The notes: generated by a model not told the origin, from the sequence alone. A stretch of 64,000 nucleotides of DNA from Bacteroidia bacterium (GCA_040880525.1 JBBDIG010000033.1:1-64000); one strand, 5' to 3'. Positions 25,078 through 34,731 are shown, numbered from the stretch's first letter. Numbers and translations: made by a program.

Positions 25078-26658
25078 ATGCATCCCGGAATTATATTATC
25101 CATACTCGGGGGATATTTCCTCTTCCTTGTTTTAATCTCTTATTTCACAGCCCGGAAAGCTACTGACAATGCCACATTTTTTGTGGCTAATAAAAATGCA
25201 CCCTGGTATCTCGTGGCTTTCGGAATGATTGGCGCGAGCCTTAGTGGTGTGACTTTTATTTCTCTTCCCGGTTGGGTAGGGTCCACGCAATTCAGCTACT
25301 TTCAGGTGGTGCTGGGATATATGGTGGGATATTTTGTGATCGCAACGGTTTTAATGCCGCTCTATTACCGCCTCAATCTCACCACCATTTACACCTATCT
25401 GGAAACACGATTCGGCAAGGTTTCTCATAAAACGGGATCATTCTTTTTCCTTTTATCGCGCACCATCGGTTCGGCATTCCGGCTATACCTGGTGGCAGTG
25501 GTTTTCCAGGTTTTTATTTTTGATAAATGGGGAATGCCTTTCTGGGTTTCCGTCTTTGTTTCGCTGATGCTCATCCTGGTCTATACTTTTAGAGGTGGCA
25601 TCAAAACCATTATCTGGACGGATACGCTGCAAACGCTCTTTATGTTGCTAGCGCTGATCACCACTATTATCTATGTTGTTAATACCCTGGACCTGGGATT
25701 TTTTGAGATAACCCGCGAGATCAGCCAGAGCAACCTTTCCCGGATATTTTTCTTTGATGACTGGCGCAGCCCACAATACTTCTACAAGCAATTCATCAGT
25801 GGTGCTTTTATCGCCATTGTAATGACTGGCCTGGACCAGGACATGATGCAGAAAAACCTCACCTGCCGGTCGTTGCGGGATGCGCAGAAGAACATGTTCA
25901 CCTTCAGCATTACGTTGCTGCCGGTAAACCTGTTATTCCTGGGATTGGGTGTTCTCCTCCTCATGTTTGCCAGCGCTAACAACATTCCCCTGCCGGAAAG
26001 AACAGATTATATCTATCCTTCACTGGCGATGGATCATTTGCCGGCTTTCGCAGGAATCGTTTTTCTGCTGGGACTTACGGCTGCGGCATACTCCAGTGCT
26101 GACAGTGCGCTTGCTGCTTTAACCACTTCTATTTGCGTGGATTTTCTCGGTTTTAAATCTGAAGAGGTAAAGCCTGGCATTAATAACGATCCTGCAATGG
26201 TTACACCAGCCACCGGAACGCGCAGGGTACGTTCATTAATTCATATCGGAATTACGGTTTTGCTCTTTTTTGTCATCATGATATTCCACAGACTTAATGA
26301 TGAAAGCGTAATCAATGCAATATTCAAAATAGCCGGATACACCTATGGGCCGCTCCTCGGACTATTTGTAATGGGAATTTTTACAAAGAAAAAAGTGAGA
26401 GATCGCTGGGTGGTGCTGGTATGCTTTTTATCGCCAATCCTTACGTTTATTATCTCTCTTGCCTCTGAGGGTGAACTGGGCGCGTTATTCATGGATTATT
26501 CCGCAGAGCTTGGCCAAACCATTGATATTTTTGCAGCCTATATTTTCCAGGGATACCGGTTCAGTTTTGAATTGTTGCTGATTAACGGGCTTTTAACATT
26601 CATTGGATTACTCTTAATTTCGAAGCCTTCACCGAAAAATACTGTCTCAACTCAATAA
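25078..26658 (+). CDS. Sodium:solute symporter family protein
   Basis: 526 residues with about 13 membrane helices. Family features are FFVANKNAPWYLVAFGMIGASLSGVTFISLPGWV (helices 1-2), TYLETRFG, TGLDQDMMQKNLTCRSLRDAQKNM and the cytoplasmic helix 8 region LTAAAYSSADSALAALTTS that holds sodium-site serines. It belongs to the SSS group common in Bacteroidota (SLC5-like, uncharacterised substrates). It probably imports a sugar, amino acid or organic acid with sodium. The next gene starts 11 bases downstream. Confidence 0.87.
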   Translation: MHPGIILSILGGYFLFLVLISYFTARKATDNATFFVANKNAPWYLVAFGMIGASLSGVTFISLPGWVGSTQFSYFQVVLGYMVGYFVIATVLMPLYYRLNLTTIYTYLETRFGKVSHKTGSFFFLLSRTIGSAFRLYLVAVVFQVFIFDKWGMPFWVSVFVSLMLILVYTFRGGIKTIIWTDTLQTLFMLLALITTIIYVVNTLDLGFFEITREISQSNLSRIFFFDDWRSPQYFYKQFISGAFIAIVMTGLDQDMMQKNLTCRSLRDAQKNMFTFSITLLPVNLLFLGLGVLLLMFASANNIPLPERTDYIYPSLAMDHLPAFAGIVFLLGLTAAAYSSADSALAALTTSICVDFLGFKSEEVKPGINNDPAMVTPATGTRRVRSLIHIGITVLLFFVIMIFHRLNDESVINAIFKIAGYTYGPLLGLFVMGIFTKKKVRDRWVVLVCFLSPILTFIISLASEGELGALFMDYSAELGQTIDIFAAYIFQGYRFSFELLLINGLLTFIGLLLISKPSPKNTVSTQ

Positions 26659-26668
26659 AATATTCAGA

Positions 26669-27403
26669 ATGAAGTCATTGCTTTTTCTTTTCCTTATGAT
26701 TTTGTTTGCCCTCCCTTCTTTTGCTCAAAAAAAGAAAAAGAAGAGGCAGGCAGAAGAAGCGCAACAGGAGCAACAATTAGTTGAACCAAAATCGGCCAAA
26801 GACAGTATTGACCTCAAGGTTTTTGACCTTGCTGTGGAGCATGGCGATTATCAGACAGCCATTCATGCGCTTTATTACATTATGGCGAAAGACCCGGAGG
26901 AGTCCTATCTGGATTCACTGGCTACGCTTTACTACATCAACGGATCTTATGTGCAGGCGATTATTGTGGGCAGGAAGCATCTGGATAAACATCCTGTAGA
27001 TACCGGGATGCTGGAACTCGTGGCAACCGCAGAGCAGGAGGTAGGGCGGCTGAAAGAATCGTTGGCACTTTATGAAAAGCTGCATCTACTTACAGGTAGC
27101 CCTTATTACCAGTATCAGGTGGCGGTGTTGCAGTACAACCTGAAAAGATATGGCGAGGGCATGAGCACCGTTCAGAAAATTTTACAGGATCCTGCTTCGC
27201 GAAATGAGCAGGTACAAATTCAGATTTCACAGAGCGAAGCGCAGAATGTACCACTTCAGGCGGCTTCTTATAATCTTGCCGGTATTATCATGATGGATCT
27301 GAAGGAGAAAGAAAAAGCACTTGAGAATTTTGAAAATGCTATTCGGATTTTTCCGGAATTTGTGCTTGCCCGTAAAAGCCTGGAGACCCTGAAGAAGCAA
27401 TAG
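26669..27403 (+). CDS. Exported TPR protein downstream of the symporter
   Basis: Signal peptide (MKSLLFLFLMILFALPSFAQ), then a Lys-rich patch (KKKKKRQAEEAQQEQQ) and four to five degenerate TPR units (for example YQTAIHALYYIMAKDPEESYLDSLATLYYINGS, AASYNLAGIIMMDLKEKEKALENFENAI). No enzymatic domain. The 11-bp gap to the symporter gene implies a common transcript. Its role is probably in envelope protein complexes. Confidence 0.8.
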   Translation: MKSLLFLFLMILFALPSFAQKKKKKRQAEEAQQEQQLVEPKSAKDSIDLKVFDLAVEHGDYQTAIHALYYIMAKDPEESYLDSLATLYYINGSYVQAIIVGRKHLDKHPVDTGMLELVATAEQEVGRLKESLALYEKLHLLTGSPYYQYQVAVLQYNLKRYGEGMSTVQKILQDPASRNEQVQIQISQSEAQNVPLQAASYNLAGIIMMDLKEKEKALENFENAIRIFPEFVLARKSLETLKKQ

Positions 27404-27523
27404 AAGTTGCTTTATTTTCATTCTTTACCATTCCTGCCGTTTTATCAGATCTGAGCTTTTTTTATCAACAAATTCCCTGACCTGATAATTATTTTGATGA
27501 AGCGGTAATTTTATAAGGTACTT

Positions 27524-27841
27524 ATGAAGCGATATTTCTATCAAAACGTCCAGGAAAAACTGATCATGCGGGATTTCCTCGCCATAGACCGGACCATCCT
27601 GGCAAATGAGAGAACTTTGCTGGCCTACGTTTCACTCGCTCTTACGCTGATCATTTCCGGGATTTCATTCCTTGAATTTTTTGACAAAGCCACTGCGCAT
27701 TTACTTGCCTATATCTTCCTTCCTTCATCCCTTTTTGTGCTTGCTATAGGAATTAGGAAATATCTGAGAATGCGCAAGGCCTTGTACAGAATATTGAAGA
27801 GCAGGAATATTCCTACTGATGAATTAAGAGAAATGGACTAA
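27524..27841 (+). CDS. DUF202 membrane protein
   Basis: The core LAIDRTILANERTLLAYVSLALTLIISGISF is the DUF202 signature (YidH-like), followed by a second hydrophobic helix (LLAYIFLPSSLFVLAIGI) and a basic end. The start could be the ATG at 27,524 or the internal ATG 14 codons on (27,566), which would begin with MRDFLAIDRT as in many relatives. Function unknown. Confidence 0.75.
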   Translation: MKRYFYQNVQEKLIMRDFLAIDRTILANERTLLAYVSLALTLIISGISFLEFFDKATAHLLAYIFLPSSLFVLAIGIRKYLRMRKALYRILKSRNIPTDELREMD

Positions 27842-27866
27842 CTTTTAAAAGCTCACTGTAATTCTT

Positions 27867-29690
27867 TTGATAACACACATTTTGCCGGGCGTTTCATTAG
27901 TAAATGGAATCCCTGATGACTGGCAGATATATCTGATGATCTTCTTTATCGTGGCGGCCGTGGTATTTTACATCACAGAATGGTTGCCGGTAGAGCTTGT
28001 GGCTATTGTATTAACGCTATTGCTCGTACTGCTGGGCATTATCACTCCGGCACAGGGAATCTCCGGTTTTGGCAATAAGGCCACGGTAACGGTAGCATCC
28101 ATGTTCGTGATCAGTGCCGCGCTGTATAAAACAGGGGCGCTGAATCTTTTTGGGGATATTCTGGCCCGCCAGGGAAAGATCAGCGATAAAAGGCTGCTGC
28201 TTTTCATCATTATCATTAGCGGTGCAATTTCTCCATTTATCAACAACACAGCGGTAGTGGCTATCTTTATTCCGATCGTTATGGGTATTGCCAGCGACCT
28301 GAACCGTAGTCCGTCAAAACTCCTGATTCCCCTCTCCTTTGCTTCGCTCTTTGGAGGCGCCTGTACCCTCATCGGTACTTCCACGAATATCCTGGCCGAT
28401 TCTCTTTCAGAAAAGTATGGCGGAGGTTCCATCGGCATTTTTGATTTTGCACCGCTCGGCCTGATATTTTTTGCCACCGGAGGAACGTATCTCTATTTCT
28501 GGGGGGCAGACAGGCTTCCTGCCAGGAGAAGCGCTGAAGGCGTGGCTGAAACGATCGGGTTAGGCCAATATATTACACGCATCCTTATCCCCGAAGATTC
28601 CGACCTGGCAGGCCAGCCTCTCCTTGAATCCAAACTAATGACGCGCACCAACCTCGAAATTCTGTCGCTGGAGCGGGATGGAAAAACCATCCAGAATTTT
28701 ACGCCTGAATTCCTGGTGGATCAGGGGGATATTCTTACGATCAGGTGCAGCCTTAAACGTCTGAAGGATATAATTAAAGTTTCAGGGATACACTTGATGA
28801 AAGGCGAGGGTTTTGAAGAAATAGAAGGAAGCACTGATCATTTGCTGGCAGAGGTGATGATTCCTCCGGGGTCCCGGCTGGAAGGGAAACCGGTTACGCA
28901 GTCAGTGCTTGGGCGCAATATCGAAGGCAGCATCCTGGCCCTTCGTGACCGGCACCGGCAAAGCCTTTGGCCCCTTGAAAAAAGTAAACTTCAGGCCGGT
29001 GATATCGTATTGTTGGGTACACACCAGAATACCACAGAGCTGATCAGCAAAAGCAAGGAAATAGTGTTGGTTTCGCGTCATGAGTTTCCACAGTTACAAA
29101 GGGTGAAGGCGGCCATTGCAATTGGTATTTCAATAATAATGGTCACATTGGCTACACTGAATATCCTGCCTATCCATGTGGGGGCGGTCACAGCCGTGGT
29201 GGTGATGGTCCTGTTCCGCTGCATCAATATGAAGGAATTTTATGAAGCCATTGACTGGAAAATCATTTTTCTCCTGGCGGGGCTGCTGCCTTTTGGCATC
29301 GCCATAGCCACCACTGGTACTTCTGATCTCCTGGCTCAGCTCCTTACCGGTTCCCTGGGAGGATTTCCACCCATCGTTTTGCTTTCCCTGATTTATCTTA
29401 TCACCACCATACTCACCGAGGTGATAAGCAATACCGGTACAGTAGTGATCTTAATTCCAATAGCTTTTGCAACTGCGCTTGCGCTGGAGGTAAATCCCAA
29501 ACCTTTTGTGATGGCGATAGCCTATGCGGCTTCGGCAAGTTTTCTGACGCCAATCGGGTATCAAACCAATACAATGATCTACACTACCGGGAACTATAAA
29601 TTTGCTGATTATTTTAAAGTAGGATTTCCACTTTCAATATTATTCTGGCTGCTGGCCACTTTCCTGCTGCCGGTATTTTTCCCTTTTTAA
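27867..29690 (+). CDS. SLC13-type permease with two TrkA-C domains
   Basis: 607 residues. Helices flank a central soluble part that carries two TrkA-C (RCK_C) domains (LIPEDSDLAGQPLLESKLMTRTNLEILSL and MIPPGSRLEGKPVTQSVLGRNIEGSILAL). Transport-domain motifs include SPFINNTAVVAIFIPI and a mirrored LTEVISNTGTVVILIPIAFA, the SNT/NNT loops that bind anion and sodium in the DASS family. It likely imports sulfate, dicarboxylates or similar anions. The start is uncertain: TTG at 27,867 gives the longest form, while ATG at 27,936 would begin just inside the first helix. Confidence 0.85.
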   Translation: MITHILPGVSLVNGIPDDWQIYLMIFFIVAAVVFYITEWLPVELVAIVLTLLLVLLGIITPAQGISGFGNKATVTVASMFVISAALYKTGALNLFGDILARQGKISDKRLLLFIIIISGAISPFINNTAVVAIFIPIVMGIASDLNRSPSKLLIPLSFASLFGGACTLIGTSTNILADSLSEKYGGGSIGIFDFAPLGLIFFATGGTYLYFWGADRLPARRSAEGVAETIGLGQYITRILIPEDSDLAGQPLLESKLMTRTNLEILSLERDGKTIQNFTPEFLVDQGDILTIRCSLKRLKDIIKVSGIHLMKGEGFEEIEGSTDHLLAEVMIPPGSRLEGKPVTQSVLGRNIEGSILALRDRHRQSLWPLEKSKLQAGDIVLLGTHQNTTELISKSKEIVLVSRHEFPQLQRVKAAIAIGISIIMVTLATLNILPIHVGAVTAVVVMVLFRCINMKEFYEAIDWKIIFLLAGLLPFGIAIATTGTSDLLAQLLTGSLGGFPPIVLLSLIYLITTILTEVISNTGTVVILIPIAFATALALEVNPKPFVMAIAYAASASFLTPIGYQTNTMIYTTGNYKFADYFKVGFPLSILFWLLATFLLPVFFPF

Positions 29691-29726
29691 TATCCCTGCG
29701 AAATGCACCGGAATTTTATGATGGTG

Positions 29727-30416
29727 TTATTCCGGGTCAGTAAGCATCGCCACCAGAATTTTCTGCTCCACCTTCTCCAATGGATGCGGAGTATTTGGCA
29801 GCACCTGCAGTTCTCCTTTTGGCAGGTTGCGGTAGGCCCATACCGTTTCCTCCAGCGAAACCATTTTATCACGGTCGCCTACAGCTACGCGCACCGGGAT
29901 CTGCACTTTTTGTAAGAGCGCCTCATCTATCAGCTTTTTCTTGCCCAGATGCAGCATCATTTCAGCGGTTTTTTCCAGCAGCGGCTCCCAGTTTTCACCG
30001 TGCATCTTTTGCAGCCATTCAGCATACTGCGGCACTTTTTCGCGGATTTTTCCGGCATTGAGCATTGCCGCTTCTTTGGCTGAGGTCTCTTCCGTCCAGT
30101 CGAATTTGGTGGCCAGGGTGGTAATATCTGCAAACGTTTCCGGTTCCCTGCTTTCCAGCCACAGTGCAATATACCCGCCCATGCTATATCCGAAAATATG
30201 AGGCTTTACCAATTCATTCTCACGTATATAATTCTTCAGGGCTGCGGCCATCGTCTCAATCCGGAGCGGTGCGTTTATTTCAGCGCCTTTTCCATGTCCC
30301 GGTAAATCCAGCATGTGCAATTGAAAATGCGGCTCAAGCAATGGCTGGAGTGACTGGAACTGGGCTTTGGAACCCAATGCGCCATGCAGCAATATAAGGG
30401 GAGCGTTTTCTTCCAT
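29727..30416 (-). CDS. Alpha/beta hydrolase
   Basis: LILLHGALGSKAQFQSL forms the oxyanion strand, GYSMGG the nucleophile elbow (Ser77), VAVGDRDKMVS the acid strand, and NTPHPLEKV supplies the catalytic His. The family resembles small BioH / esterase hydrolases. The substrate is not predictable. It is 35 bases downstream of the rhodanese gene on the same strand, so the two probably form a short operon. Confidence 0.85.
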   Translation of the reverse strand: MEENAPLILLHGALGSKAQFQSLQPLLEPHFQLHMLDLPGHGKGAEINAPLRIETMAAALKNYIRENELVKPHIFGYSMGGYIALWLESREPETFADITTLATKFDWTEETSAKEAAMLNAGKIREKVPQYAEWLQKMHGENWEPLLEKTAEMMLHLGKKKLIDEALLQKVQIPVRVAVGDRDKMVSLEETVWAYRNLPKGELQVLPNTPHPLEKVEQKILVAMLTDPE

Positions 30417-30451
30417 TGTTATTTTCTAAATTAATTATTATTTAATGATTT

Positions 30452-30772
30452 TTAATAAACCGGCATATTTGGATCCACCTCTTCAGCCCAGGCATGGATG
30501 CCACCTTTCAGATTGAGGAACGCTACCTCCGGCCGCTGCTTTTCTAAAAATGCTGTCGCGGCCTTGCTGCGATTGCCGTGGTGGCAATACATTACCACAG
30601 GTTTTTCTCCCTTAATTTCATCTACTGATGTCATCAGTTTGCTCATCGGGATCAGCCTGCTGGACGCAAGATGGCATATCTCATATTCGTGGGACTCGCG
30701 CACGTCAATTATTTCAAACTCCTGTCCCTGGTCCATTTGTTCCTTCAATTGGGTTGCGGTAATGTTTTTCAT
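30452..30772 (-). CDS. Single-domain rhodanese-like protein
   Basis: 106 residues with the rhodanese fold: EIIDVRESHEYEICHL, then the active-site loop VVMYCHHGNRSKAA with Cys63 as persulfide carrier. Single-domain rhodaneses of this kind (GlpE-like) move sulfane sulfur. It precedes the alpha/beta hydrolase gene. Confidence 0.88.
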   Translation of the reverse strand: MKNITATQLKEQMDQGQEFEIIDVRESHEYEICHLASSRLIPMSKLMTSVDEIKGEKPVVMYCHHGNRSKAATAFLEKQRPEVAFLNLKGGIHAWAEEVDPNMPVY

Positions 30773-31039
30773 TTTGAATTAGTTTTAAAATTTAATCATG
30801 GATTTTGAGTGTAACGTTAAAGCGGATGGCTGGTTTGGCCGGTTGCACAAATTTTTTGCTAATGCTATTATTTATGCTCATATAAAAGGATAAAGTGCGA
30901 AAATCTGCACATGAATGTTCAAAACCTTCCATTTCAGGATTTTTTAAACCTATACAATCCTGTCCTTGTTGAAGAAACTATTCTTTCGCTCAATTAAGAT
31001 TTGAGTGGTTATTTTTCATTTAATCAAAATTGTTTTCTC

Positions 31040-32086
31040 ATGGCGGAATCAAATAAAAATTCAAAAGAAATTATTCTCGTAACGGGAGGTAGCGGACTAA
31101 TCGGGACAAAATTAATTGACCGGCTGGCTGACCGGTTTCAGTGTATTGGGCTGGACAAAGTCGGTAATCCTTTTCCAAATAAAAAATCCGAAAACATCAA
31201 TTTTGATATTACTTCTGAAAAAAGCATCCGGGCCGGATTAGAGAGAATTCAATATGCTTACAGCAGCAAAATCGCTTCGGTAGTTCACCTGGCAGCTTAC
31301 TATGATTTTTCAGGTGAACCCAGCCCGCTGTATGAGGAGGTGACGGTAAAAGGCACTGAAAAACTATTGGATGCGCTGCAGGAAATGGATGTACAACAAT
31401 TTATATTTTCGAGCACTAACCTGGTATATAAAGCGGCTGAACCCGGAGAAAAAATTAATGAAAACTGGCCGCTAAATGCTAGCTGGAACTACCCGGAATC
31501 GAAAGTGAAAACCGAAAAACTGATCCGCCAGAAACGCGGAAGAATACCTGCCGTGATGCTGCGCCTGGCCGGAGCCTATGATGAGGAGGGAAATTCCATC
31601 CCAATATCTCATCAGGTGCAACGGATTTATGAAAAGGAACTCACCAGTTATTTTTATCCGGGCGACCTGCTTCATGGCAATGCTTTTCTCCATCTGGATG
31701 ATATGGTTGATGCGATTATTAGAACCATTGATCACAGGGATTCTCTTCCGGAAGAAATTGCCATTAACATAAGCGAATCGAAAACCTACAGCTATGGCGA
31801 ACTGCAGGATAAAATTGGGGAACTGATCCACGGAGAAGAATGGCATACAATGGAAATTCCAAAACCACTGGCTAAGATCGGTGCTTGGTTGCAGGAACAG
31901 GTTAGCGATCCGTTTATTAAACCCTGGATGGTAGACAGGGCCGATGATCACTATGAAATGGACATCAGCCGGGCCAAGGAGAAACTGGACTGGGAGCCCC
32001 GCCACGACCTTAAATCTACTTTGCCAAAGATGATCAAAAATTTAAAACTTGATCCTGAAAAATGGTATGAAAAAAATGATTTATAA
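31040..32086 (+). CDS. NAD-dependent epimerase/dehydratase
   Basis: The frame opens at TTG 31,001, but ATG 31,040 (MAESNKNSKEIILVTGG) is preferred. Extended short-chain dehydrogenase: GGSGLIGTKLIDRL is the nucleotide-binding loop, SSTNLVYKA and WNYPESKVKTE supply the active-site Ser and YxxxK. It is similar to nucleotide-sugar epimerases, though the exact substrate is not evident. It heads the block of VKOR-like, SPW and AI-2E genes, 106 bases from the first of them, which suggests a shared stress or envelope function (inference). Confidence 0.82.
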   Translation: MAESNKNSKEIILVTGGSGLIGTKLIDRLADRFQCIGLDKVGNPFPNKKSENINFDITSEKSIRAGLERIQYAYSSKIASVVHLAAYYDFSGEPSPLYEEVTVKGTEKLLDALQEMDVQQFIFSSTNLVYKAAEPGEKINENWPLNASWNYPESKVKTEKLIRQKRGRIPAVMLRLAGAYDEEGNSIPISHQVQRIYEKELTSYFYPGDLLHGNAFLHLDDMVDAIIRTIDHRDSLPEEIAINISESKTYSYGELQDKIGELIHGEEWHTMEIPKPLAKIGAWLQEQVSDPFIKPWMVDRADDHYEMDISRAKEKLDWEPRHDLKSTLPKMIKNLKLDPEKWYEKNDL

Positions 32087-32192
32087 TTTGAAGCTACTAT
32101 TGATCATTAAATTTTAAAACTAAAATGGCCGATAGATTTTATGAAATTTTATTCATGTATTTTAATTCTGCTAAAAGAGCAGTATTTAAATA

Positions 32193-32756
32193 ATGAAACA
32201 CGAAAAAAGAAATATTCCACCCGGGTGGGACTATAACCCATCTAGATGGGGAGAGCGGATCCCAATTGTTATCCTGGCTTTAGGAGGAACAGGGATTGCT
32301 GTCTATCTTTCACTTTATCAATTGAATATTCTCTCTAATGTGTGGGAACCTTTTTTTGGTAAGGGAAGCGAAATTATTCTCAATTCCTCGGTTTCTCATA
32401 TTCTGCCCATACCTGATGCGGCACTGGGCGCATTTGCTTATTTATTGGACGTAGTAACGGGCGTGATTGGTGGCCAAAGACGCTGGCGCACAATGCCCTG
32501 GATGGTAGTGGTATTTGGCCTTGCTGTCGGGCCGCTGGGATTTATAAGCATCCTCCTGGTTATTCTGCAACCAGTGCTGCTGGATGCCTGGTGTACCCTG
32601 TGTCTGGCTTCGGCAGTGGTTTCTATCGCCATGATAGGTCCTGCTATGGACGAGATGCTGGCAAGCCTGCAATATTTGAAGCGGGTGAAAGATTCCGGTG
32701 CTTCAGTCTGGAAGGCTTTTCTGGGTAGTGAAAGTGAACGTAAAAAAATAACCTGA
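32193..32756 (+). CDS. VKOR-family membrane protein lacking the loop cysteine
   Basis: Four hydrophobic helices; the last ends in WCTLCLAS, with the CxxC active-site pair at Cys134 and Cys137. This pattern fits the vitamin K epoxide reductase family, which re-oxidises disulfide carriers at the membrane with quinone. In bacterial VKORs the first extracytoplasmic loop has a C-S-S-V motif before the helix; here the matching position reads NSSVSHILPIPDAALGAFAY, so that Cys is Asn. The only cysteines left are the CxxC. The gene is one base from the next (SPW), so they are translationally coupled. Confidence 0.72.
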   Translation: MKHEKRNIPPGWDYNPSRWGERIPIVILALGGTGIAVYLSLYQLNILSNVWEPFFGKGSEIILNSSVSHILPIPDAALGAFAYLLDVVTGVIGGQRRWRTMPWMVVVFGLAVGPLGFISILLVILQPVLLDAWCTLCLASAVVSIAMIGPAMDEMLASLQYLKRVKDSGASVWKAFLGSESERKKIT

Positions 32757-32757
32757 T

Positions 32758-33138
32758 ATGTGGGCACACGCAATAAATGCAATTCTCGGAGTGTGGCTGA
32801 TGGCCTCGCCTGAAGTTTTAGGTTTTGGAAATCCTGTTGCTGATAACGCGCACATTATAGGGCCTGTGATCGTTACTTTTGCCGTTGTGGCGTGGTGGGA
32901 ATGTACGCGCGTGGTGGGCAAATATAATCTTGCCTTGGGCGCATGGCTTCTCATTGCGCCCTGGATTTTAGGATATGACCATAATTTCGCCATTGTAAAT
33001 GACATGGCGACCGGAGCTTTGGTAATCGCTTTTTCGCTCGTCAAAGGCAAGATCAAACATAGTTACGGTGGAGGATGGTCAGCCCTTTGGCAAAAGGATA
33101 CATTGCACCATCGTGAAGCGCGTAAACAAGTAGAATGA
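32758..33138 (+). CDS. SPW-repeat membrane protein
   Basis: 126 residues with two copies of the SPW repeat: NAILGVWLMASPEVLGFG (residues 6-23) and LALGAWLLIAPWILGYD (residues ~57-73), each with the next helix. SPW proteins are small four-helix membrane proteins of unknown function, often found with VKOR-like genes. The start follows the previous stop by one base and the next gene begins four bases after its stop, a tightly packed operon. Confidence 0.85.
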   Translation: MWAHAINAILGVWLMASPEVLGFGNPVADNAHIIGPVIVTFAVVAWWECTRVVGKYNLALGAWLLIAPWILGYDHNFAIVNDMATGALVIAFSLVKGKIKHSYGGGWSALWQKDTLHHREARKQVE

Positions 33139-33142
33139 CTAA

Positions 33143-34345
33143 ATGGAAGAAAGCACCGAAAAACAATCCATGCAGAAGGTTAAGAATATTCTGCTATATA
33201 CCACCCTCTTTATATTAGGATCATATTTTCTTTTTGATGGCCTTGCTGTCGCCAAAGGTTTTTTAATTCCGGTGAGCATTGCCGTATTGCTTTCGCTGCT
33301 GATGCTGCCGCTATGCCGGTGGCTTGAGGGCAAAGGAATAAGCCGGGGTTGGGCCGTGCTTGTGTGCGATTTGTGCATTCTTCTGGCTATTATGGGTTTG
33401 TTCTTTCTGGTATCGGCCCAGATAAAAAATATAGTGGATGACTGGCCGCAGCTAAAAAAACAAGTGCAGCCAAAAATGGAAAGAATGCAGCAGTTTTTTG
33501 AAGATAAAACGGGACTGGATGCTGATCCTCATATTCAAAGTTTCATGGAGCAGGTACCGTTTTCGACTCAGTCGGTACCCGAAGGAGAAACACAGGCCGG
33601 GGACCAGGCCAAAAGCCGTGACACAGAGAATGAAGTAACAACCCTGGCTAAGTCAGCCATCGGTCTGTTTGGAATATTTGCCGCTACGCTGCTTGTATTG
33701 GTGTATGTCTTTTTCTTTATGTATTTCAGGCGAAAATTCCGGAAATTCATCCTGATGGCGGTGCCAGCGTCAGGCCGCGAAAAGGCTGAGGATACCCTTA
33801 GAAAAACCTCTACCGTGGCCATGAATTACCTGGTGGGCAAAGGTGTTCTCATTATTTTTCTTGCGGCCTTATATGGCATTGGGCTTAGCATTGTAGGGAT
33901 TGAATATGCGTTGCTCATATCCATTATTGCGGCCCTTTTATCCCTTATCCCCTACATTGGAAACGTCATTGGAGGCGGCATGGCCATGCTTCTGGGCCTG
34001 GTTACTGGTGGCGGCTTTGAAGCCGCAATCGGAGTGTTGATCGTCTTTTCAATTATCCAGTTTATTGAAAGCTATATCCTGGAGCCGTTCGTGGTGGGCC
34101 ATAAAGTAGATTTGAATCCTGCTTTTACCATCATCGTGGTAGTGCTTGGCGGAGCCGTTTGGGGCGTGGCAGGTATGGTAGTCGCCATTCCCTATCTTGC
34201 TATTCTTAAAGTGGTAATGGACCACATTGAGCCGCTGAAACCCTACGGCTACCTGATAGGAGAGGAGGAAGATGAAAAAAATGGGGGATGGCTTGATAAG
34301 TTTGAGAATTGGTTCGATAAAAAGGTGGTGAGCCGTTTCCGGTAA
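33143..34345 (+). CDS. AI-2E-family transporter
   Basis: 400 residues with the AI-2E (UPF0118) helix pattern: an N-terminal pair of helices, an amphipathic segment with Lys and Gln (KNIVDDWPQLKKQVQPKMERM), then LLSLIPYIGNVIGGGMAMLLGLVTGG and the conserved SYILEPFVVGHKVDLNPAFTIIVVVLGGAVWGVAGMVVAIP. Members export small molecules or act as Na+/H+ antiporters; TqsA exports autoinducer 2 in Escherichia coli. Which applies here is open. Confidence 0.87.
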   Translation: MEESTEKQSMQKVKNILLYTTLFILGSYFLFDGLAVAKGFLIPVSIAVLLSLLMLPLCRWLEGKGISRGWAVLVCDLCILLAIMGLFFLVSAQIKNIVDDWPQLKKQVQPKMERMQQFFEDKTGLDADPHIQSFMEQVPFSTQSVPEGETQAGDQAKSRDTENEVTTLAKSAIGLFGIFAATLLVLVYVFFFMYFRRKFRKFILMAVPASGREKAEDTLRKTSTVAMNYLVGKGVLIIFLAALYGIGLSIVGIEYALLISIIAALLSLIPYIGNVIGGGMAMLLGLVTGGGFEAAIGVLIVFSIIQFIESYILEPFVVGHKVDLNPAFTIIVVVLGGAVWGVAGMVVAIPYLAILKVVMDHIEPLKPYGYLIGEEEDEKNGGWLDKFENWFDKKVVSRFR

Positions 34346-34375
34346 TACATCGGATCCGCTGAATAAACGGTTTGG

Positions 34376-34612
34376 TCAGCAGCGGGAGCTGATCTGTAAA
34401 TCGGCCACAACGCCTTGCTCAGCAAGCTTTTCCCGGAGATTAACTTCCAGCGCCTTCACCATTTCTGCACAGGCCGCAGATTCCACTTTCGCTTTTAGCT
34501 TTTCCTTATTCATGATCATTCCTGCCAGCATTCCTACCAGCATTCCTTTTTCATTTTTTACAACTTCCTGTGCATTTAATATTTCAAAACTTATTGTTAT
34601 TACAGGCATCAT
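34376..34612 (-). CDS. Hypothetical small protein, 78 residues
   Basis: Starts with a Met-Met pair at 34,612 and ends in SSRC. Composition is a plausible small globular protein with a central helix (LKAKVESAACAEMVKALEVNLREKLAEQG). No family recognised. It is convergent with the AI-2E gene at 31 bases. It could be genuine, but the support is only a clean frame and sensible composition. Confidence 0.4.
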   Translation of the reverse strand: MMPVITISFEILNAQEVVKNEKGMLVGMLAGMIMNKEKLKAKVESAACAEMVKALEVNLREKLAEQGVVADLQISSRC

Positions 34613-34707
34613 TAGTTTTTTTAATTATTACATGTAACCTCAAACGATTTCAATGGTTTAAGAAATTGTTTGAAATGGGTGAACTCAAAATAGACGGTAA
34701 AAGTTAA

Positions 34708-34715
34708 TATTTTTG
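34708..34715 (+). promoter_or_regulatory. Putative -7 element before the methyltransferase remnant
   Basis: TATTTTTG matches TAnnTTTG. It stands 18 bases before an ATG (34,733) that opens a 31-residue frame, which overlaps the methyltransferase remnant in another frame. No -33 element is seen. Confidence 0.3.
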
Positions 34716-34731
34716 CATTAAATGTTAATGA

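Noticed and set aside
30911-30997. 28-residue plus-strand frame (MNVQNLPFQDFLNLYNPVLV...) before the epimerase
   Set aside because: Clean ATG and sensible composition, but no family or RBS support and too short to call.
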